Below are positions 36,689 to 50,910 of a DNA stretch of 64,000 nucleotides, one piece after another. The notes beneath the pieces were generated by a model. It made no database searches. It was not told where the DNA came from and was given only the letters and a program-made list of their open reading frames with translations. The stretch is from Coriaria nepalensis (lineage: Eukaryota > Streptophyta > Magnoliopsida > Cucurbitales > Coriariaceae), in assembly GCA_027186245.1 (NCBI GenBank), contig CP114482.1, positions 10,497,209 through 10,561,208 on the forward strand. The letters are read 5' to 3'. The translations under genes were made by a program, and so were the position numbers. The first letter of the stretch is position 1, and every line of letters begins with the position of its first letter.

Positions 36689-37826
36689 ATTCGAAATCAA
36701 TTCAAACGAATTCTATTTTCGCATTTCAAACACGACTTTTGTGCAAAACATGCAATTGATCTATTGAAGGCAATTATGCATTTGTTTAGCCTTAAAATCT
36801 TGTCATTGAGTCTTCTCTAGTCATTAAATCAATTAAAAGTAATTCGAAAGAATTCTATTTTTTCGCACTTCAAACACGACTTTCGTTCAGAACTTTCAAT
36901 TCAATAATTGAAGGCAACTATGCATCTTTTTAGCCTTAAAATCATGTCATTGAGTCTCTTCTAGTCATCAAATCATTTGAAAGCATTTTGAACAAATTCT
37001 ATTTTCGCTCTTCAATCGAGACTTTTGTGCATAACTTGCAATTGATGTTTTCAAGCAAATTATCCATTGTTTAACCTTGAAATCATGTCATCGAGTCTCT
37101 TCTAGTAATTAAATCATTTCAAAGGAATTTAAACGAAATCTTTTTTCGCACCTCAACCACGGCTTTTGTGCATAACTTGCAATGGATCTTTTGAAGGCAA
37201 CTAGGCCTTTGTATAGCCTTAAAATCATGTCATTGAATCACTTTTAGTCAGTAAATCATTCGTAATCAATTCAAACGAATTCTATTTTCGCATTTCCAAC
37301 ACGACTTTTGTGCAAAACATGCAATTGATCTATTGAAGGCAATTATGCGTTTGTTTAGCCTTAAAATCATGTCATTGAGTCTTCTCTAGTCATTAAATCA
37401 ATTAAAAGTAATTCGAAAGAATTCTATTTTTTCGTACTTCAAACACGACTTTCGTTCAGAACTTTCAATTCAATAATTGAAGGAACCTATGCATCTTTTT
37501 AGCCTTAAAATCATGTCATTGAGTCTCTTCTAGTCATCAAATCATTTGAAAGCATTTTGAACAAATTCTATTTTCGCTCTTCAATCGAGACTTTTGTGCA
37601 TAACTTGCAATTGTTGTTTTCAAGCAAATTATCCATTGTTTAACCTTGAAATCATGTCATCGAGTCTCTTCTAGTAATTAAATCATTTCAAAGAAATTTA
37701 AACGAAATCTTTTTTCGCACCTCAACCACGGCTTTTGTGCATAACTTGCAATGGATCTTTTGAAGGCAACTAGGCATTTGTATAGCCTTAAAATCATGTC
37801 ATTGAATCAGTTTTAGTCAGTAAATC

Positions 37827-37968
37827 ATTCGTAATCAATTCAAACGAATTCTATTTTCGCATTTCAAACACGACTTTTGTGCAAAACATGCAATTGATCT
37901 ATTAAAGGCAATGATGCGTTTGTTTAGCCTTAAAATCATGTCATTGAGTCTTCTCTAGTCATTAAATC
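37827..37968 (+). repeat. Lone M1 (M1-M1 junction) 2
   Basis: The same M1-M1 junction as at 29720, including the marker aaaggcaatgatgcg, 8107 bp downstream. Confidence 0.9.
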
Positions 37969-38964
37969 ATTCGAAATCAATTCAAACGAATTCTATTTTC
38001 GCATTTCAAACACGACTTTTGTGCAAAACATGCAATTGATCTATTAAAGGCAATTATGCGTTTGTTTAGCCTTAAAATCATGTCATTGAGTCTTCTCTAG
38101 TCATTAAATCAATTAAAAGTAATTCGAAAGAATTTTATTTTTTCGCACTTCAAACACGACTTTCGTTCAGAACTTTCAATTCAATAATTGAAGGCAACTA
38201 TGCATCTTTTTAGCCTTACAATCATGTCATTGAGTCTCTTCTAGTCATCAAATCATTTGAAAGCATTTTGAACAAATTCTATTTTCGCTCTTCAATCGAG
38301 ACTTTTGTGCATAACTTGCAATTGATGTTTTCAAGCAAATTATCCATTGTTTAGCCTTGAAATCATGTCATTGAGTCTCTTTTAGTAATTAAATCATTGC
38401 AAAGAAATTTAAACGAAATCTTTTTTCGCACCTCAACCACGGCTTTTGTGCATAACTTGCAATGGATCTTTTGAAAGCAACTACGCATTTGTATAGCCTT
38501 AAAATCATGTCATTGAATCACTTTTAGTCAGTAAATCATTCGTAATCAATTCAAACGAATTCTATTTTCGCATTTCAAACACGACTTTTGTGCAAAACAT
38601 GCAATTGATCTATTGAAGGCAATTATGCGTTTGTTTAGCCTTAAAATCATGTCATTGAGTCTTCTCTAGTCATTAAATCAATTAAAAGTAATTCGAAAGA
38701 ATTCTATTGTTTCGCACTTCAAACACGACTTTCGTTCAGAACTTTCAATTCAATAATTAAAGGCAACTATGCATCTTTTTAGCCTTAAAATCATGTCATT
38801 GAGTCTCTTCTAGTCATCAAATCATTTGAAAGTATTTTGAACAAATTCTATTTTCGCTCTTCAATCGAAACTTTTGTGCATAACTTGCAATTGATGTATT
38901 CAAGCAAATTATCCATTGTTTAGCCTTGAAATCATGTCATCGAGTCTCTTCTAGTAATTAACTC

Positions 38965-39106
38965 ATTTCAAAGAAATTTAAATGAAATCTTTTTTCGCAC
39001 CTGAACCACGGCTTTTGTGCATAATTTGCAATGGATTTTTTTTAGGCAACTTGTTATTTGTATAGCCTTAAAATCATGTCATTGAATCACTTTTAGTCAG
39101 TAAATC
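38965..39106 (+). repeat. Tagged M4 variant, copy 2
   Basis: The same tagged M4 as at 30858, with two further changes: T for G in the T run of ggattttttttaggc, and aacttgttatttg in place of aactcgttatttg. Confidence 0.85.
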
Positions 39107-41950
39107 ATTCGTAATCAATTCAAACGAATACTATTTTCGCATGTCGAACACGACTTTTGTGCAAAACATGCAATTGAGCTATTGAAGGCAATTATGCGTT
39201 TGTTTTGCCTTAAAATCATGTCATTGAGTCTTCTCTAGTCATTAAATCAATTAAAAGTAATTCGAAAGAATTCTATTTTTTCGCACTTCAAACACGACTT
39301 TCGTTCAGAACCTTCAATTCAATAATTGAAGGCAACTACGCATCTTTTTAGCTTTAAAATCATGTCATTGAGTCTCTTCTAGTCATCAAATCATTTGAAA
39401 GCGTTTTGAACAAATTCTATTTTCGCTCTTCAATCGAGACTTTTGTGCATAACTTGCAATTGATGTATTCAAGCAAATTATCCATTGTTTATCATTGAAA
39501 TCATGTCATTGAGTCTCTTTTAGTAATTAACTCATTTCAAAGAAATTCGAACGAAATCTTTTTTCGCACTTGAACCAATACTTTCGTGCATAATTTGCAA
39601 TGGATCTTTTGAAGGCAACTAGGCATTTGTATTGCCTTAAAATCATGTCATTGAGTCACTTTTAGTCATTAAATCATTCGAAATCAATTCAAACGAATTC
39701 TATTTTCGCATTTCAAACATGACTTTTGTGCAAAACATGCAATTGATCTATTAAAGGCAATTATGCGTTTGTTTAGGCTTAAAATCATGTCACTGAGTCT
39801 TCTCTAGTCATTAAATCAATTAAAAGTAATTCGAAAGAATTTTATTTTTTCGCACTTCAAACACGACTTTCATTCAGAACTTTCAATTCAATAATTGAAG
39901 GCAACTATGCATCTTTTTAGCCTTAAAATCATTTCATTCAGTCTCTTCTAGTCATCAAATCATTTGGAAGCATTTTGAACAAATCTATTTTCGCTCTTCA
40001 ATCGAGACTTTTGTGCATAACTTGCAATTGATGTATTCAAGCAAATTATCCATTGTTTAGCCTTGAAATCATGTCATTGAGTCTCTTTTAGAAATTAAAT
40101 CATTTCAAAGAAATTCGAACGAAATCTTTTTTCGCACCTGAACCACGGCTTTCGTGCATAATTTGCAATCGATCTTTTGACGGCAACTAGGCATTTGTAT
40201 AGCCTTAAAATCTTGTCATTGAGTCACTTTTAGTCAGTAAATCGTTCGAAATCAATTCAAACGAATTGTATTTTCGCATTTCAAACCCGACTTTTGTGCA
40301 AAACATGCAATTGATCTATTGAAGGGAATTATGCGTTTGTTTAGCCTTAAAATCATGTCATTGAGTCTTCTCTAGTCATTAAATCAATTAAAAGTAATTC
40401 GTAAGAATTCTATTTTTTTGCACTTCAAACACGACTTTCGTTCAGAACTTCCAGTTCAACAATTGAAGGCAACTATGCATCTTTTTCGCCTTAAAATCAT
40501 GTCATTGAGTCTTTTCTAGTCATCAAATCATTTAAAAGCATTACGAACAAATTCTATTTTCGCTCTTCAATCGAGACTTTTGTGGATAACTTGCAATTGA
40601 TCTATTCAAGCAAATTATACATTGTTTAGCCTTGAAATCATGTCATGGAGTCTCTTCTAGTAATTAAATCATTTCGAAGAAATTTAAACGAAATCTCTTT
40701 TCGCACCTGAACCACGGCTTTTGTGCATAATTTGCAATGGATCTTTTGAAGGCAACTAGGGATTTGTATAGCCTTAAAATCATGTCATTGAGTCACTTTT
40801 AGTCATTAAATCATTCGAAATCAATCCAAACGAATTCTATTTTCGCATTTCGAACACGACTTTTGTGTAAAACATGCAATTGATCTACTGAAGGCAATTA
40901 TGCGTTTGTTTAGCCTTAAAATCATGTCATTGAGTCTTCTCTAGTCATTAAATCAATTAAAAGTAATTCGAAAGAATTCTATTTTTTTGCACTTCAAACA
41001 CGACTTTCGTTCAGAACTTCCAATTCAACAATTGATGGAAACTATGCATCTTTTTCGCCTTAAAATCATGTCATTGAGTCTTTTCTAGTCATCAAATCAT
41101 TTAAAAGCATTACGAACAAATTCTATTTTCGCTCTTCAATCGAGACTTTTGTGGATAACTTGCAATTGATCTATTCAAGTAAATTATCCATTGTTTAGCC
41201 TTGAAATCATGTCATGGAGTCTCTTCTAGTAATTAAATCATTTCGAAGAAATTTAAACGACATCTTTTTTCGCACCTGAACCACGGCTTTTGTGCATAAT
41301 TTGCAATGGATCTTTTGAAGGCAACTAGGCATTTGTATAGCCTTAAAATCATGTCATTGAGTCACTTTTGGTCAGTAAATCGTTCGAAATCAATTCAAAC
41401 GAATTCTATTTTCGCATTTCAAACCCGACTTTTGTGCAAAACATGCAATTGATCTATTGAACGCAATTATGCGTTTGTTTAGCCTTAAAATCATGTCATT
41501 GAGTCTTCTCTAGTCATTAAATCAATTAAAAGTAATTCGAAAGAATTCTATTTTTTCGCACTTCAAACACGACTTTCGTTCAGAACTTTCAATTCAATAA
41601 TTGAAGGCAGCTATGCATCTTTTTAGCCTTAAAATCATGTCATTGAGTCTCTTCTAGTCATCAAATCATTTGAAAGCATTTTGAAGAAATTCTATTTTCG
41701 CTCTTCACTCGAGACTTTTGTCCATAACTTGCAATTGATCTATTCAAGCAAATTATCCACTGTTTATCATTGAAATCATGTCATCGAGTCTCTTCTAGTA
41801 ATTAAATCATTTCGAAGAAATTTAAACGAAATCTTTTTTCGCACCTGAACCACGGCTTTTGTGCATAATTTGCAATGGATCTTTTGAAGGCAACTAGGCA
41901 TTTGTATAGCCTTAAAATCATGTCATTGAGTCACTTTTAGTCAGTAAATC

Positions 41951-43799
41951 ATTCGAAATCAATTCAAACGAATTCTATTTTCGCATTTCAAACACGACTT
42001 TTGTGCAAAACATGCAATTGATCTATTGAAGGCAATTATGCATTTGTTTAGCCTTAAAATCTTGTCATTGAGTCTTCTCTAGTCATTAAATCAATTAAAA
42101 GTAATTCGAAAGAATTCTATTTTTTCGCACTTCAAACACGACTTTCGTTCAGAACTTTCAATTCAATAATTGAAGGCAACTATGCATCTTTTTAGCCTTA
42201 AAATCATGTCATTGAGTCTCTTCTAGTCATCAAATCATTTGAAAGCATTTTGAACAAATTCTATTTTCGCTCTTCAATCGAGACTTTTGTGCATAACTTG
42301 CAATTGATGTTTTCAAGCAAATTATCCATTGTTTAACCTTGAAATCATGTCATCGAGTCTCTTCTAGTAATTAAATCATTTCAAAGGAATTTAAACGAAA
42401 TCTTTTTTCGCACCTCAACCACGGCTTTTGTGCATAACTTGCAATGGATCTTTTGAAGGCAACTAGGCCTTTGTATAGCCTTAAAATCATGTCATTGAAT
42501 CACTTTTAGTCAGTAAATCATTCGTAATCAATTCAAACGAATTCTATTTTCGCATTTCCAACACGACTTTTGTGCAAAACATGCAATTGATCTATTGAAG
42601 GCAATTATGCGTTTGTTTAGCCTTAAAATCATGTCATTGAGTCTTCTCTAGTCATTAAATCAATTAAAAGTAATTCGAAAGAATTCTATTTTTTCGTACT
42701 TCAAACACGACTTTCGTTCAGAACTTTCAATTCAATAATTGAAGGAACCTATGCATCTTTTTAGACTTAAAATCATGTCATTGAGTCTCTTCTAGTCATC
42801 AAATCATTTGAAAGCATTTTGAACAAATTCTATTTTCGCTCTTCAATCGAGACTTTTGTGCATAACTTGCAATTGTTGTTTTCAAGCAAATTATCCATTG
42901 TTTAACCTTGAAATCATGTCATCGAGTCTCTTCTAGTAATTAAATCATTTCAAAGAAATTTAAACGAAATCTTTTTTCGCACCTCAACCACGGCTTTTGT
43001 GCATAACTTGCAATGGATCTTTTGAAGGCAACTAGGCATTTGTATAGCCTTAAAATCATGTCATTGAATCAGTTTTAGTCAGTAAATCATTCGTAATCAA
43101 TTCAAACGAATTCTATTTTCGCATTTCAAACACGACTTTTGTGCAAAACATGCAATTGATCTATTAAAGGCAATGATGCGTTTGTTTAGCCTTAAAATCA
43201 TGTCATTGAGTCTTCTCTAGTCATTAAATCATTCGAAATCAATTCAAACGAATTCTATTTTCGCATTTCAAACACGACTTTTGTGCAAAACATGCAATTG
43301 ATCTATTAAAGGCAATTATGCGTTTGTTTAGCCTTAAAATCATGTCATTGAGTCTTCTCTAGTCATTAAATCAATTAAAAGTAATTCGAAAGAATTTTAT
43401 TTTTTCGCACTTCAAACACGACTTTCGTTCAGAACTTTCAATTCAATAATTGAAGGCAACTATGCATCTTTTTAGCCTTAAAATCATGTCATTGAGTCTC
43501 TTCTAGTCATCAAATCATTTGAAAGCATTTTGAAGAAATTCTATTTTCGCTCTTCACTCGAGACTTTTGTCCATAACTTGCCATTGATCTATTCAAGCGA
43601 ATTATCCACTGTTTATCATTGAAATCATGTCATCGAGTCTCTTCTAGTAATTAAATCATTTCGAAGAAATTTAAACGAAATCTTTTTTCGCACCTGAACC
43701 ACGGCTTTTGTGCATAATTTGCAATGGATCTTTTGAAGGCAACTAGGCATTTGTATAGCCTTAAAATCATGTCATTGAGTCACTTTTAGTCAGTAAATC
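41951..43799 (+). repeat. 1849-bp repeat (13 monomers), first copy
   Basis: Units start at 41951, 42520, 43089 (lone M1) and 43231. The first three match the start of the 5262-bp repeat. The fourth is a chimera: its M1 and M2 are of the 37969 type (gaattttattttttcgc), but from the M2 box onward M3 is the cactcgag/tccataac/gccattg type of units 33844 and 36120. Against the next copy I saw one difference, tagActtaaaatc at 42765 where 44614 has C. Confidence 0.87.
43089..43230 (+). repeat. Lone M1 (M1-M1 junction) 3
   Basis: The M1-M1 junction with aaaggcaatgatgcg, third occurrence. Confidence 0.9.
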
Positions 43800-45648
43800 A
43801 TTCGAAATCAATTCAAACGAATTCTATTTTCGCATTTCAAACACGACTTTTGTGCAAAACATGCAATTGATCTATTGAAGGCAATTATGCATTTGTTTAG
43901 CCTTAAAATCTTGTCATTGAGTCTTCTCTAGTCATTAAATCAATTAAAAGTAATTCGAAAGAATTCTATTTTTTCGCACTTCAAACACGACTTTCGTTCA
44001 GAACTTTCAATTCAATAATTGAAGGCAACTATGCATCTTTTTAGCCTTAAAATCATGTCATTGAGTCTCTTCTAGTCATCAAATCATTTGAAAGCATTTT
44101 GAACAAATTCTATTTTCGCTCTTCAATCGAGACTTTTGTGCATAACTTGCAATTGATGTTTTCAAGCAAATTATCCATTGTTTAACCTTGAAATCATGTC
44201 ATCGAGTCTCTTCTAGTAATTAAATCATTTCAAAGGAATTTAAACGAAATCTTTTTTCGCACCTCAACCACGGCTTTTGTGCATAACTTGCAATGGATCT
44301 TTTGAAGGCAACTAGGCCTTTGTATAGCCTTAAAATCATGTCATTGAATCACTTTTAGTCAGTAAATCATTCGTAATCAATTCAAACGAATTCTATTTTC
44401 GCATTTCCAACACGACTTTTGTGCAAAACATGCAATTGATCTATTGAAGGCAATTATGCGTTTGTTTAGCCTTAAAATCATGTCATTGAGTCTTCTCTAG
44501 TCATTAAATCAATTAAAAGTAATTCGAAAGAATTCTATTTTTTCGTACTTCAAACACGACTTTCGTTCAGAACTTTCAATTCAATAATTGAAGGAACCTA
44601 TGCATCTTTTTAGCCTTAAAATCATGTCATTGAGTCTCTTCTAGTCATCAAATCATTTGAAAGCATTTTGAACAAATTCTATTTTCGCTCTTCAATCGAG
44701 ACTTTTGTGCATAACTTGCAATTGTTGTTTTCAAGCAAATTATCCATTGTTTAACCTTGAAATCATGTCATCGAGTCTCTTCTAGTAATTAAATCATTTC
44801 AAAGAAATTTAAACGAAATCTTTTTTCGCACCTCAACCACGGCTTTTGTGCATAACTTGCAATGGATCTTTTGAAGGCAACTAGGCATTTGTATAGCCTT
44901 AAAATCATGTCATTGAATCAGTTTTAGTCAGTAAATCATTCGTAATCAATTCAAACGAATTCTATTTTCGCATTTCAAACACGACTTTTGTGCAAAACAT
45001 GCAATTGATCTATTAAAGGCAATGATGCGTTTGTTTAGCCTTAAAATCATGTCATTGAGTCTTCTCTAGTCATTAAATCATTCGAAATCAATTCAAACGA
45101 ATTCTATTTTCGCATTTCAAACACGACTTTTGTGCAAAACATGCAATTGATCTATTAAAGGCAATTATGCGTTTGTTTAGCCTTAAAATCATGTCATTGA
45201 GTCTTCTCTAGTCATTAAATCAATTAAAAGTAATTCGAAAGAATTTTATTTTTTCGCACTTCAAACACGACTTTCGTTCAGAACTTTCAATTCAATAATT
45301 GAAGGCAACTATGCATCTTTTTAGCCTTAAAATCATGTCATTGAGTCTCTTCTAGTCATCAAATCATTTGAAAGCATTTTGAAGAAATTCTATTTTCGCT
45401 CTTCACTCGAGACTTTTGTCCATAACTTGCCATTGATCTATTCAAGCGAATTATCCACTGTTTATCATTGAAATCATGTCATCGAGTCTCTTCTAGTAAT
45501 TAAATCATTTCGAAGAAATTTAAACGAAATCTTTTTTCGCACCTGAACCACGGCTTTTGTGCATAATTTGCAATGGATCTTTTGAAGGCAACTAGGCATT
45601 TGTATAGCCTTAAAATCATGTCATTGAGTCACTTTTAGTCAGTAAATC
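43800..45648 (+). repeat. 1849-bp repeat (13 monomers), second copy
   Basis: Units start at 43800, 44369, 44938 (lone M1) and 45080. It is in direct tandem with the previous copy. The following segment, 45649 to about 47178, continues the same series until the M2 of unit 46929 reads ccttacaatc, the marker of the long repeat, where the 13-monomer copies have ccttaaaatc. Confidence 0.87.
44938..45079 (+). repeat. Lone M1 (M1-M1 junction) 4
   Basis: The M1-M1 junction with aaaggcaatgatgcg, 1849 bp after the previous one. Confidence 0.9.
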
Positions 45649-46786
45649 ATTCGAAATCAATTCAAACGAATTCTATTTTCGCATTTCAAACACGACTTTT
45701 GTGCAAAACATGCAATTGATCTATTGAAGGCAATTATGCATTTGTTTAGCCTTAAAATCTTGTCATTGAGTCTTCTCTAGTCATTAAATCAATTAAAAGT
45801 AATTCGAAAGAATTCTATTTTTTCGCACTTCAAACACGACTTTCGTTCAGAACTTTCAATTCAATAATTGAAGGCAACTATGCATCTTTTTAGCCTTAAA
45901 ATCATGTCATTGAGTCTCTTCTAGTCATCAAATCATTTGAAAGCATTTTGAACAAATTCTATTTTCGCTCTTCAATCGAGACTTTTGTGCATAACTTGCA
46001 ATTGATGTTTTCAAGCAAATTATCCATTGTTTAACCTTGAAATCATGTCATCGAGTCTCTTCTAGTAATTAAATCATTTCAAAGGAATTTAAACGAAATC
46101 TTTTTTCGCACCTCAACCACGGCTTTTGTGCATAACTTGCAATGGATCTTTTGAAGGCAACTAGGCCTTTGTATAGCCTTAAAATCATGTCATTGAATCA
46201 CTTTTAGTCAGTAAATCATTCGTAATCAATTCAAACGAATTCTATTTTCGCATTTCCAACACGACTTTTGTGCAAAACATGCAATTGATCTATTGAAGGC
46301 AATTATGCGTTTGTTTAGCCTTAAAATCATGTCATTGAGTCTTCTCTAGTCATTAAATCAATTAAAAGTAATTCGAAAGAATTCTATTTTTTCGTACTTC
46401 AAACACGACTTTCGTTCAGAACTTTCAATTCAATAATTGAAGGAACCTATGCATCTTTTTAGCCTTAAAATCATGTCATTGAGTCTCTTCTAGTCATCAA
46501 ATCATTTGAAAGCATTTTGAACAAATTCTATTTTCGCTCTTCAATCGAGACTTTTGTGCATAACTTGCAATTGTTGTTTTCAAGCAAATTATCCATTGTT
46601 TAACCTTGAAATCATGTCATCGAGTCTCTTCTAGTAATTAAATCATTTCAAAGAAATTTAAACGAAATCTTTTTTCGCACCTCAACCACGGCTTTTGTGC
46701 ATAACTTGCAATGGATCTTTTGAAGGCAACTAGGCATTTGTATAGCCTTAAAATCATGTCATTGAATCAGTTTTAGTCAGTAAATC

Positions 46787-46928
46787 ATTCGTAATCAATT
46801 CAAACGAATTCTATTTTCGCATTTCAAACACGACTTTTGTGCAAAACATGCAATTGATCTATTAAAGGCAATGATGCGTTTGTTTAGCCTTAAAATCATG
46901 TCATTGAGTCTTCTCTAGTCATTAAATC
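46787..46928 (+). repeat. Lone M1 (M1-M1 junction) 5
   Basis: The M1-M1 junction with aaaggcaatgatgcg, 1849 bp after the previous one. Confidence 0.9.
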
Positions 46929-47924
46929 ATTCGAAATCAATTCAAACGAATTCTATTTTCGCATTTCAAACACGACTTTTGTGCAAAACATGCAATTGAT
47001 CTATTAAAGGCAATTATGCGTTTGTTTAGCCTTAAAATCATGTCATTGAGTCTTCTCTAGTCATTAAATCAATTAAAAGTAATTCGAAAGAATTTTATTT
47101 TTTCGCACTTCAAACACGACTTTCGTTCAGAACTTTCAATTCAATAATTGAAGGCAACTATGCATCTTTTTAGCCTTACAATCATGTCATTGAGTCTCTT
47201 CTAGTCATCAAATCATTTGAAAGCATTTTGAACAAATTCTATTTTCGCTCTTCAATCGAGACTTTTGTGCATAACTTGCAATTGATGTTTTCAAGCAAAT
47301 TATCCATTGTTTAGCCTTGAAATCATGTCATTGAGTCTCTTTTAGTAATTAAATCATTGCAAAGAAATTTAAACGAAATCTTTTTTCGCACCTCAACCAC
47401 GGCTTTTGTGCATAACTTGCAATGGATCTTTTGAAAGCAACTACGCATTTGTATAGCCTTAAAATCATGTCATTGAATCACTTTTAGTCAGTAAATCATT
47501 CGTAATCAATTCAAACGAATTCTATTTTCGCATTTCAAACACGACTTTTGTGCAAAACATGCAATTGATCTATTGAAGGCAATTATGCGTTTGTTTAGCC
47601 TTAAAATCATGTCATTGAGTCTTCTCTAGTCATTAAATCAATTAAAAGTAATTCGAAAGAATTCTATTTTTTCGCACTTCAAACACGACTTTCGTTCAGA
47701 ACTTTCAATTCAATAATTAAAGGCAACTATGCATCTTTTTAGCCTTAAAATCATGTCATTGAGTCTCTTCTAGTCATCAAATCATTTGAAAGTATTTTGA
47801 ACAAATTCTATTTTCGCTCTTCAATCGAAACTTTTGTGCATAACTTGCAATTGATGTATTCAAGCAAATTATCCATTGTTTAGCCTTGAAATCATGTCAT
47901 CGAGTCTCTTCTAGTAATTAACTC

Positions 47925-48066
47925 ATTTCAAAGAAATTTAAATGAAATCTTTTTTCGCACCTGAACCACGGCTTTTGTGCATAATTTGCAATGGATTTTT
48001 TGTAGGCAACTCGTTATTTGTATAGCCTTAAAATCATGTCATTGAATCACTTTTAGTCAGTAAATC
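47925..48066 (+). repeat. Tagged M4 variant, copy 3
   Basis: The tagged M4 (aaatgaaatc, ggattttttgtaggc, tcgttatttg), as in copy 1 at 30858. Confidence 0.85.
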
Positions 48067-50910
48067 ATTCGTAATCAATTCAAACGAATACTATTTTCGC
48101 ATGTCGAACACGACTTTTGTGCAAAACATGCAATTGAGCTATTGAAGGCAATTATGCGTTTGTTTTGCCTTAAAATCATGTCATTGAGTCTTCTCTAGTC
48201 ATTAAATCAATTAAAAGTAATTCGAAAGAATTCTATTTTTTCGCACTTCAAACACGACTTTCGTTCAGAACCTTCAATTCAATAATTGAAGGCAACTACG
48301 CATCTTTTTAGCTTTAAAATCATGTCATTGAGTCTCTTCTAGTCATCAAATCATTTGAAAGCGTTTTGAACAAATTCTATTTTCGCTCTTCAATCGAGAC
48401 TTTTGTGCATAACTTGCAATTGATGTATTCAAGCAAATTATCCATTGTTTATCATTGAAATCATGTCATTGAGTCTCTTTTAGTAATTAACTCATTTCAA
48501 AGAAATTCGAACGAAATCTTTTTTCGCACTTGAACCAATACTTTCGTGCATAATTTGCAATGGATCTTTTGAAGGCAACTAGGCATTTGTATTGCCTTAA
48601 AATCATGTCATTGAGTCACTTTTAGTCATTAAATCATTCGAAATCAATTCAAACGAATTCTATTTTCGCATTTCAAACATGACTTTTGTGCAAAACATGC
48701 AATTGATCTATTAAAGGCAATTATGCGTTTGTTTAGGCTTAAAATCATGTCACTGAGTCTTCTCTAGTCATTAAATCAATTAAAAGTAATTCGAAAGAAT
48801 TTTATTTTTTCGCACTTCAAACACGACTTTCATTCAGAACTTTCAATTCAATAATTGAAGGCAACTATGCATCTTTTTAGCCTTAAAATCATTTCATTCA
48901 GTCTCTTCTAGTCATCAAATCATTTGGAAGCATTTTGAACAAATCTATTTTCGCTCTTCAATCGAGACTTTTGTGCATAACTTGCAATTGATGTATTCAA
49001 GCAAATTATCCATTGTTTAGCCTTGAAATCATGTCATTGAGTCTCTTTTAGAAATTAAATCATTTCAAAGAAATTCGAACGAAATCTTTTTTCGCACCTG
49101 AACCACGGCTTTCGTGCATAATTTGCAATCGATCTTTTGACGGCAACTAGGCATTTGTATAGCCTTAAAATCTTGTCATTGAGTCACTTTTAGTCAGTAA
49201 ATCGTTCGAAATCAATTCAAACGAATTGTATTTTCGCATTTCAAACCCGACTTTTGTGCAAAACATGCAATTGATCTATTGAAGGGAATTATGCGTTTGT
49301 TTAGCCTTAAAATCATGTCATTGAGTCTTCTCTAGTCATTAAATCAATTAAAAGTAATTCGAAAGAATTCTATTTTTTTGCACTTCAAACACGACTTTCG
49401 TTCAGAACTTCCAGTTCAACAATTGAAGGCAACTATGCATCTTTTTCGCCTTAAAATCATGTCATTGAGTCTTTTCTAGTCATCAAATCATTTAAAAGCA
49501 TTACGAACAAATTCTATTTTCGCTCTTCAATCGAGACTTTTGTGGATAACTTGCAATTGATCTATTCAAGCAAATTATACATTGTTTAGCCTTGAAATCA
49601 TGTCATGGAGTCTCTTCTAGTAATTAAATCATTTCGAAGAAATTTAAACGAAATCTCTTTTCGCACCTGAACCACGGCTTTTGTGCATAATTTGCAATGG
49701 ATCTTTTGAAGGCAACTAGGGATTTGTATAGCCTTAAAATCATGTCATTGAGTCACTTTTAGTCATTAAATCATTCGAAATCAATCCAAACGAATTCTAT
49801 TTTCGCATTTCGAACACGACTTTTGTGTAAAACATGCAATTGATCTACTGAAGGCAATTATGCGTTTGTTTAGCCTTAAAATCATGTCATTGAGTCTTCT
49901 CTAGTCATTAAATCAATTAAAAGTAATTCGAAAGAATTCTATTTTTTTGCACTTCAAACACGACTTTCGTTCAGAACTTCCAATTCAACAATTGATGGAA
50001 ACTATGCATCTTTTTCGCCTTAAAATCATGTCATTGAGTCTTTTCTAGTCATCAAATCATTTAAAAGCATTACGAACAAATTCTATTTTCGCTCTTCAAT
50101 CGAGACTTTTGTGGATAACTTGCAATTGATCTATTCAAGTAAATTATCCATTGTTTAGCCTTGAAATCATGTCATGGAGTCTCTTCTAGTAATTAAATCA
50201 TTTCGAAGAAATTTAAACGACATCTTTTTTCGCACCTGAACCACGGCTTTTGTGCATAATTTGCAATGGATCTTTTGAAGGCAACTAGGCATTTGTATAG
50301 CCTTAAAATCATGTCATTGAGTCACTTTTGGTCAGTAAATCGTTCGAAATCAATTCAAACGAATTCTATTTTCGCATTTCAAACCCGACTTTTGTGCAAA
50401 ACATGCAATTGATCTATTGAACGCAATTATGCGTTTGTTTAGCCTTAAAATCATGTCATTGAGTCTTCTCTAGTCATTAAATCAATTAAAAGTAATTCGA
50501 AAGAATTCTATTTTTTCGCACTTCAAACACGACTTTCGTTCAGAACTTTCAATTCAATAATTGAAGGCAGCTATGCATCTTTTTAGCCTTAAAATCATGT
50601 CATTGAGTCTCTTCTAGTCATCAAATCATTTGAAAGCATTTTGAAGAAATTCTATTTTCGCTCTTCACTCGAGACTTTTGTCCATAACTTGCAATTGATC
50701 TATTCAAGCGAATTATCCACTGTTTATCATTGAAATCATGTCATCGAGTCTCTTCTAGTAATTAAATCATTTCGAAGAAATTTAAACGAAATCTTTTTTC
50801 GCACCTGAACCACGGCTTTTGTGCATAATTTGCAATGGATCTTTTGAAGGCAACTAGGCATTTGTATAGCCTTAAAATCATGTCATTGAGTCACTTTTAG
50901 TCAGTAAATC

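Larger units (their letters stand above)
36689..41950 (+). repeat. 5262-bp super-repeat (37 monomers), copy 2
   Basis: Unit starts are 36689, 37258, 37827 (lone M1), 37969, 38538, 39107, 39676, 40244, 40813 and 41382. Relative to copy 1 it is displaced by 8107 bp. Private changes that I noticed are ctattgtttcgcac near 38705, ggattttttttaggcaac with ttgttatttg near 39035-39055, attcgtaagaattc near 40402 and aagcaaattatcc near 41748. M2 near 39870 has tttcattcag, shared with copy 3 but not with copies 1 and 4. Confidence 0.88.
45649..50910 (+). repeat. 5262-bp super-repeat (37 monomers), copy 3
   Basis: Unit starts are 45649, 46218, 46787 (lone M1), 46929, 47498, 48067, 48636, 49204, 49773 and 50342. 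The order matches copy 2, including tttcattcag near 48832. It reads the usual tcgttatttg in the tagged M4. The unit at 48636 has the one-base-short M3 (aacaaatctatt). This copy ends into a short junction rather than into the unit that follows copy 1 or copy 4. Confidence 0.88.
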
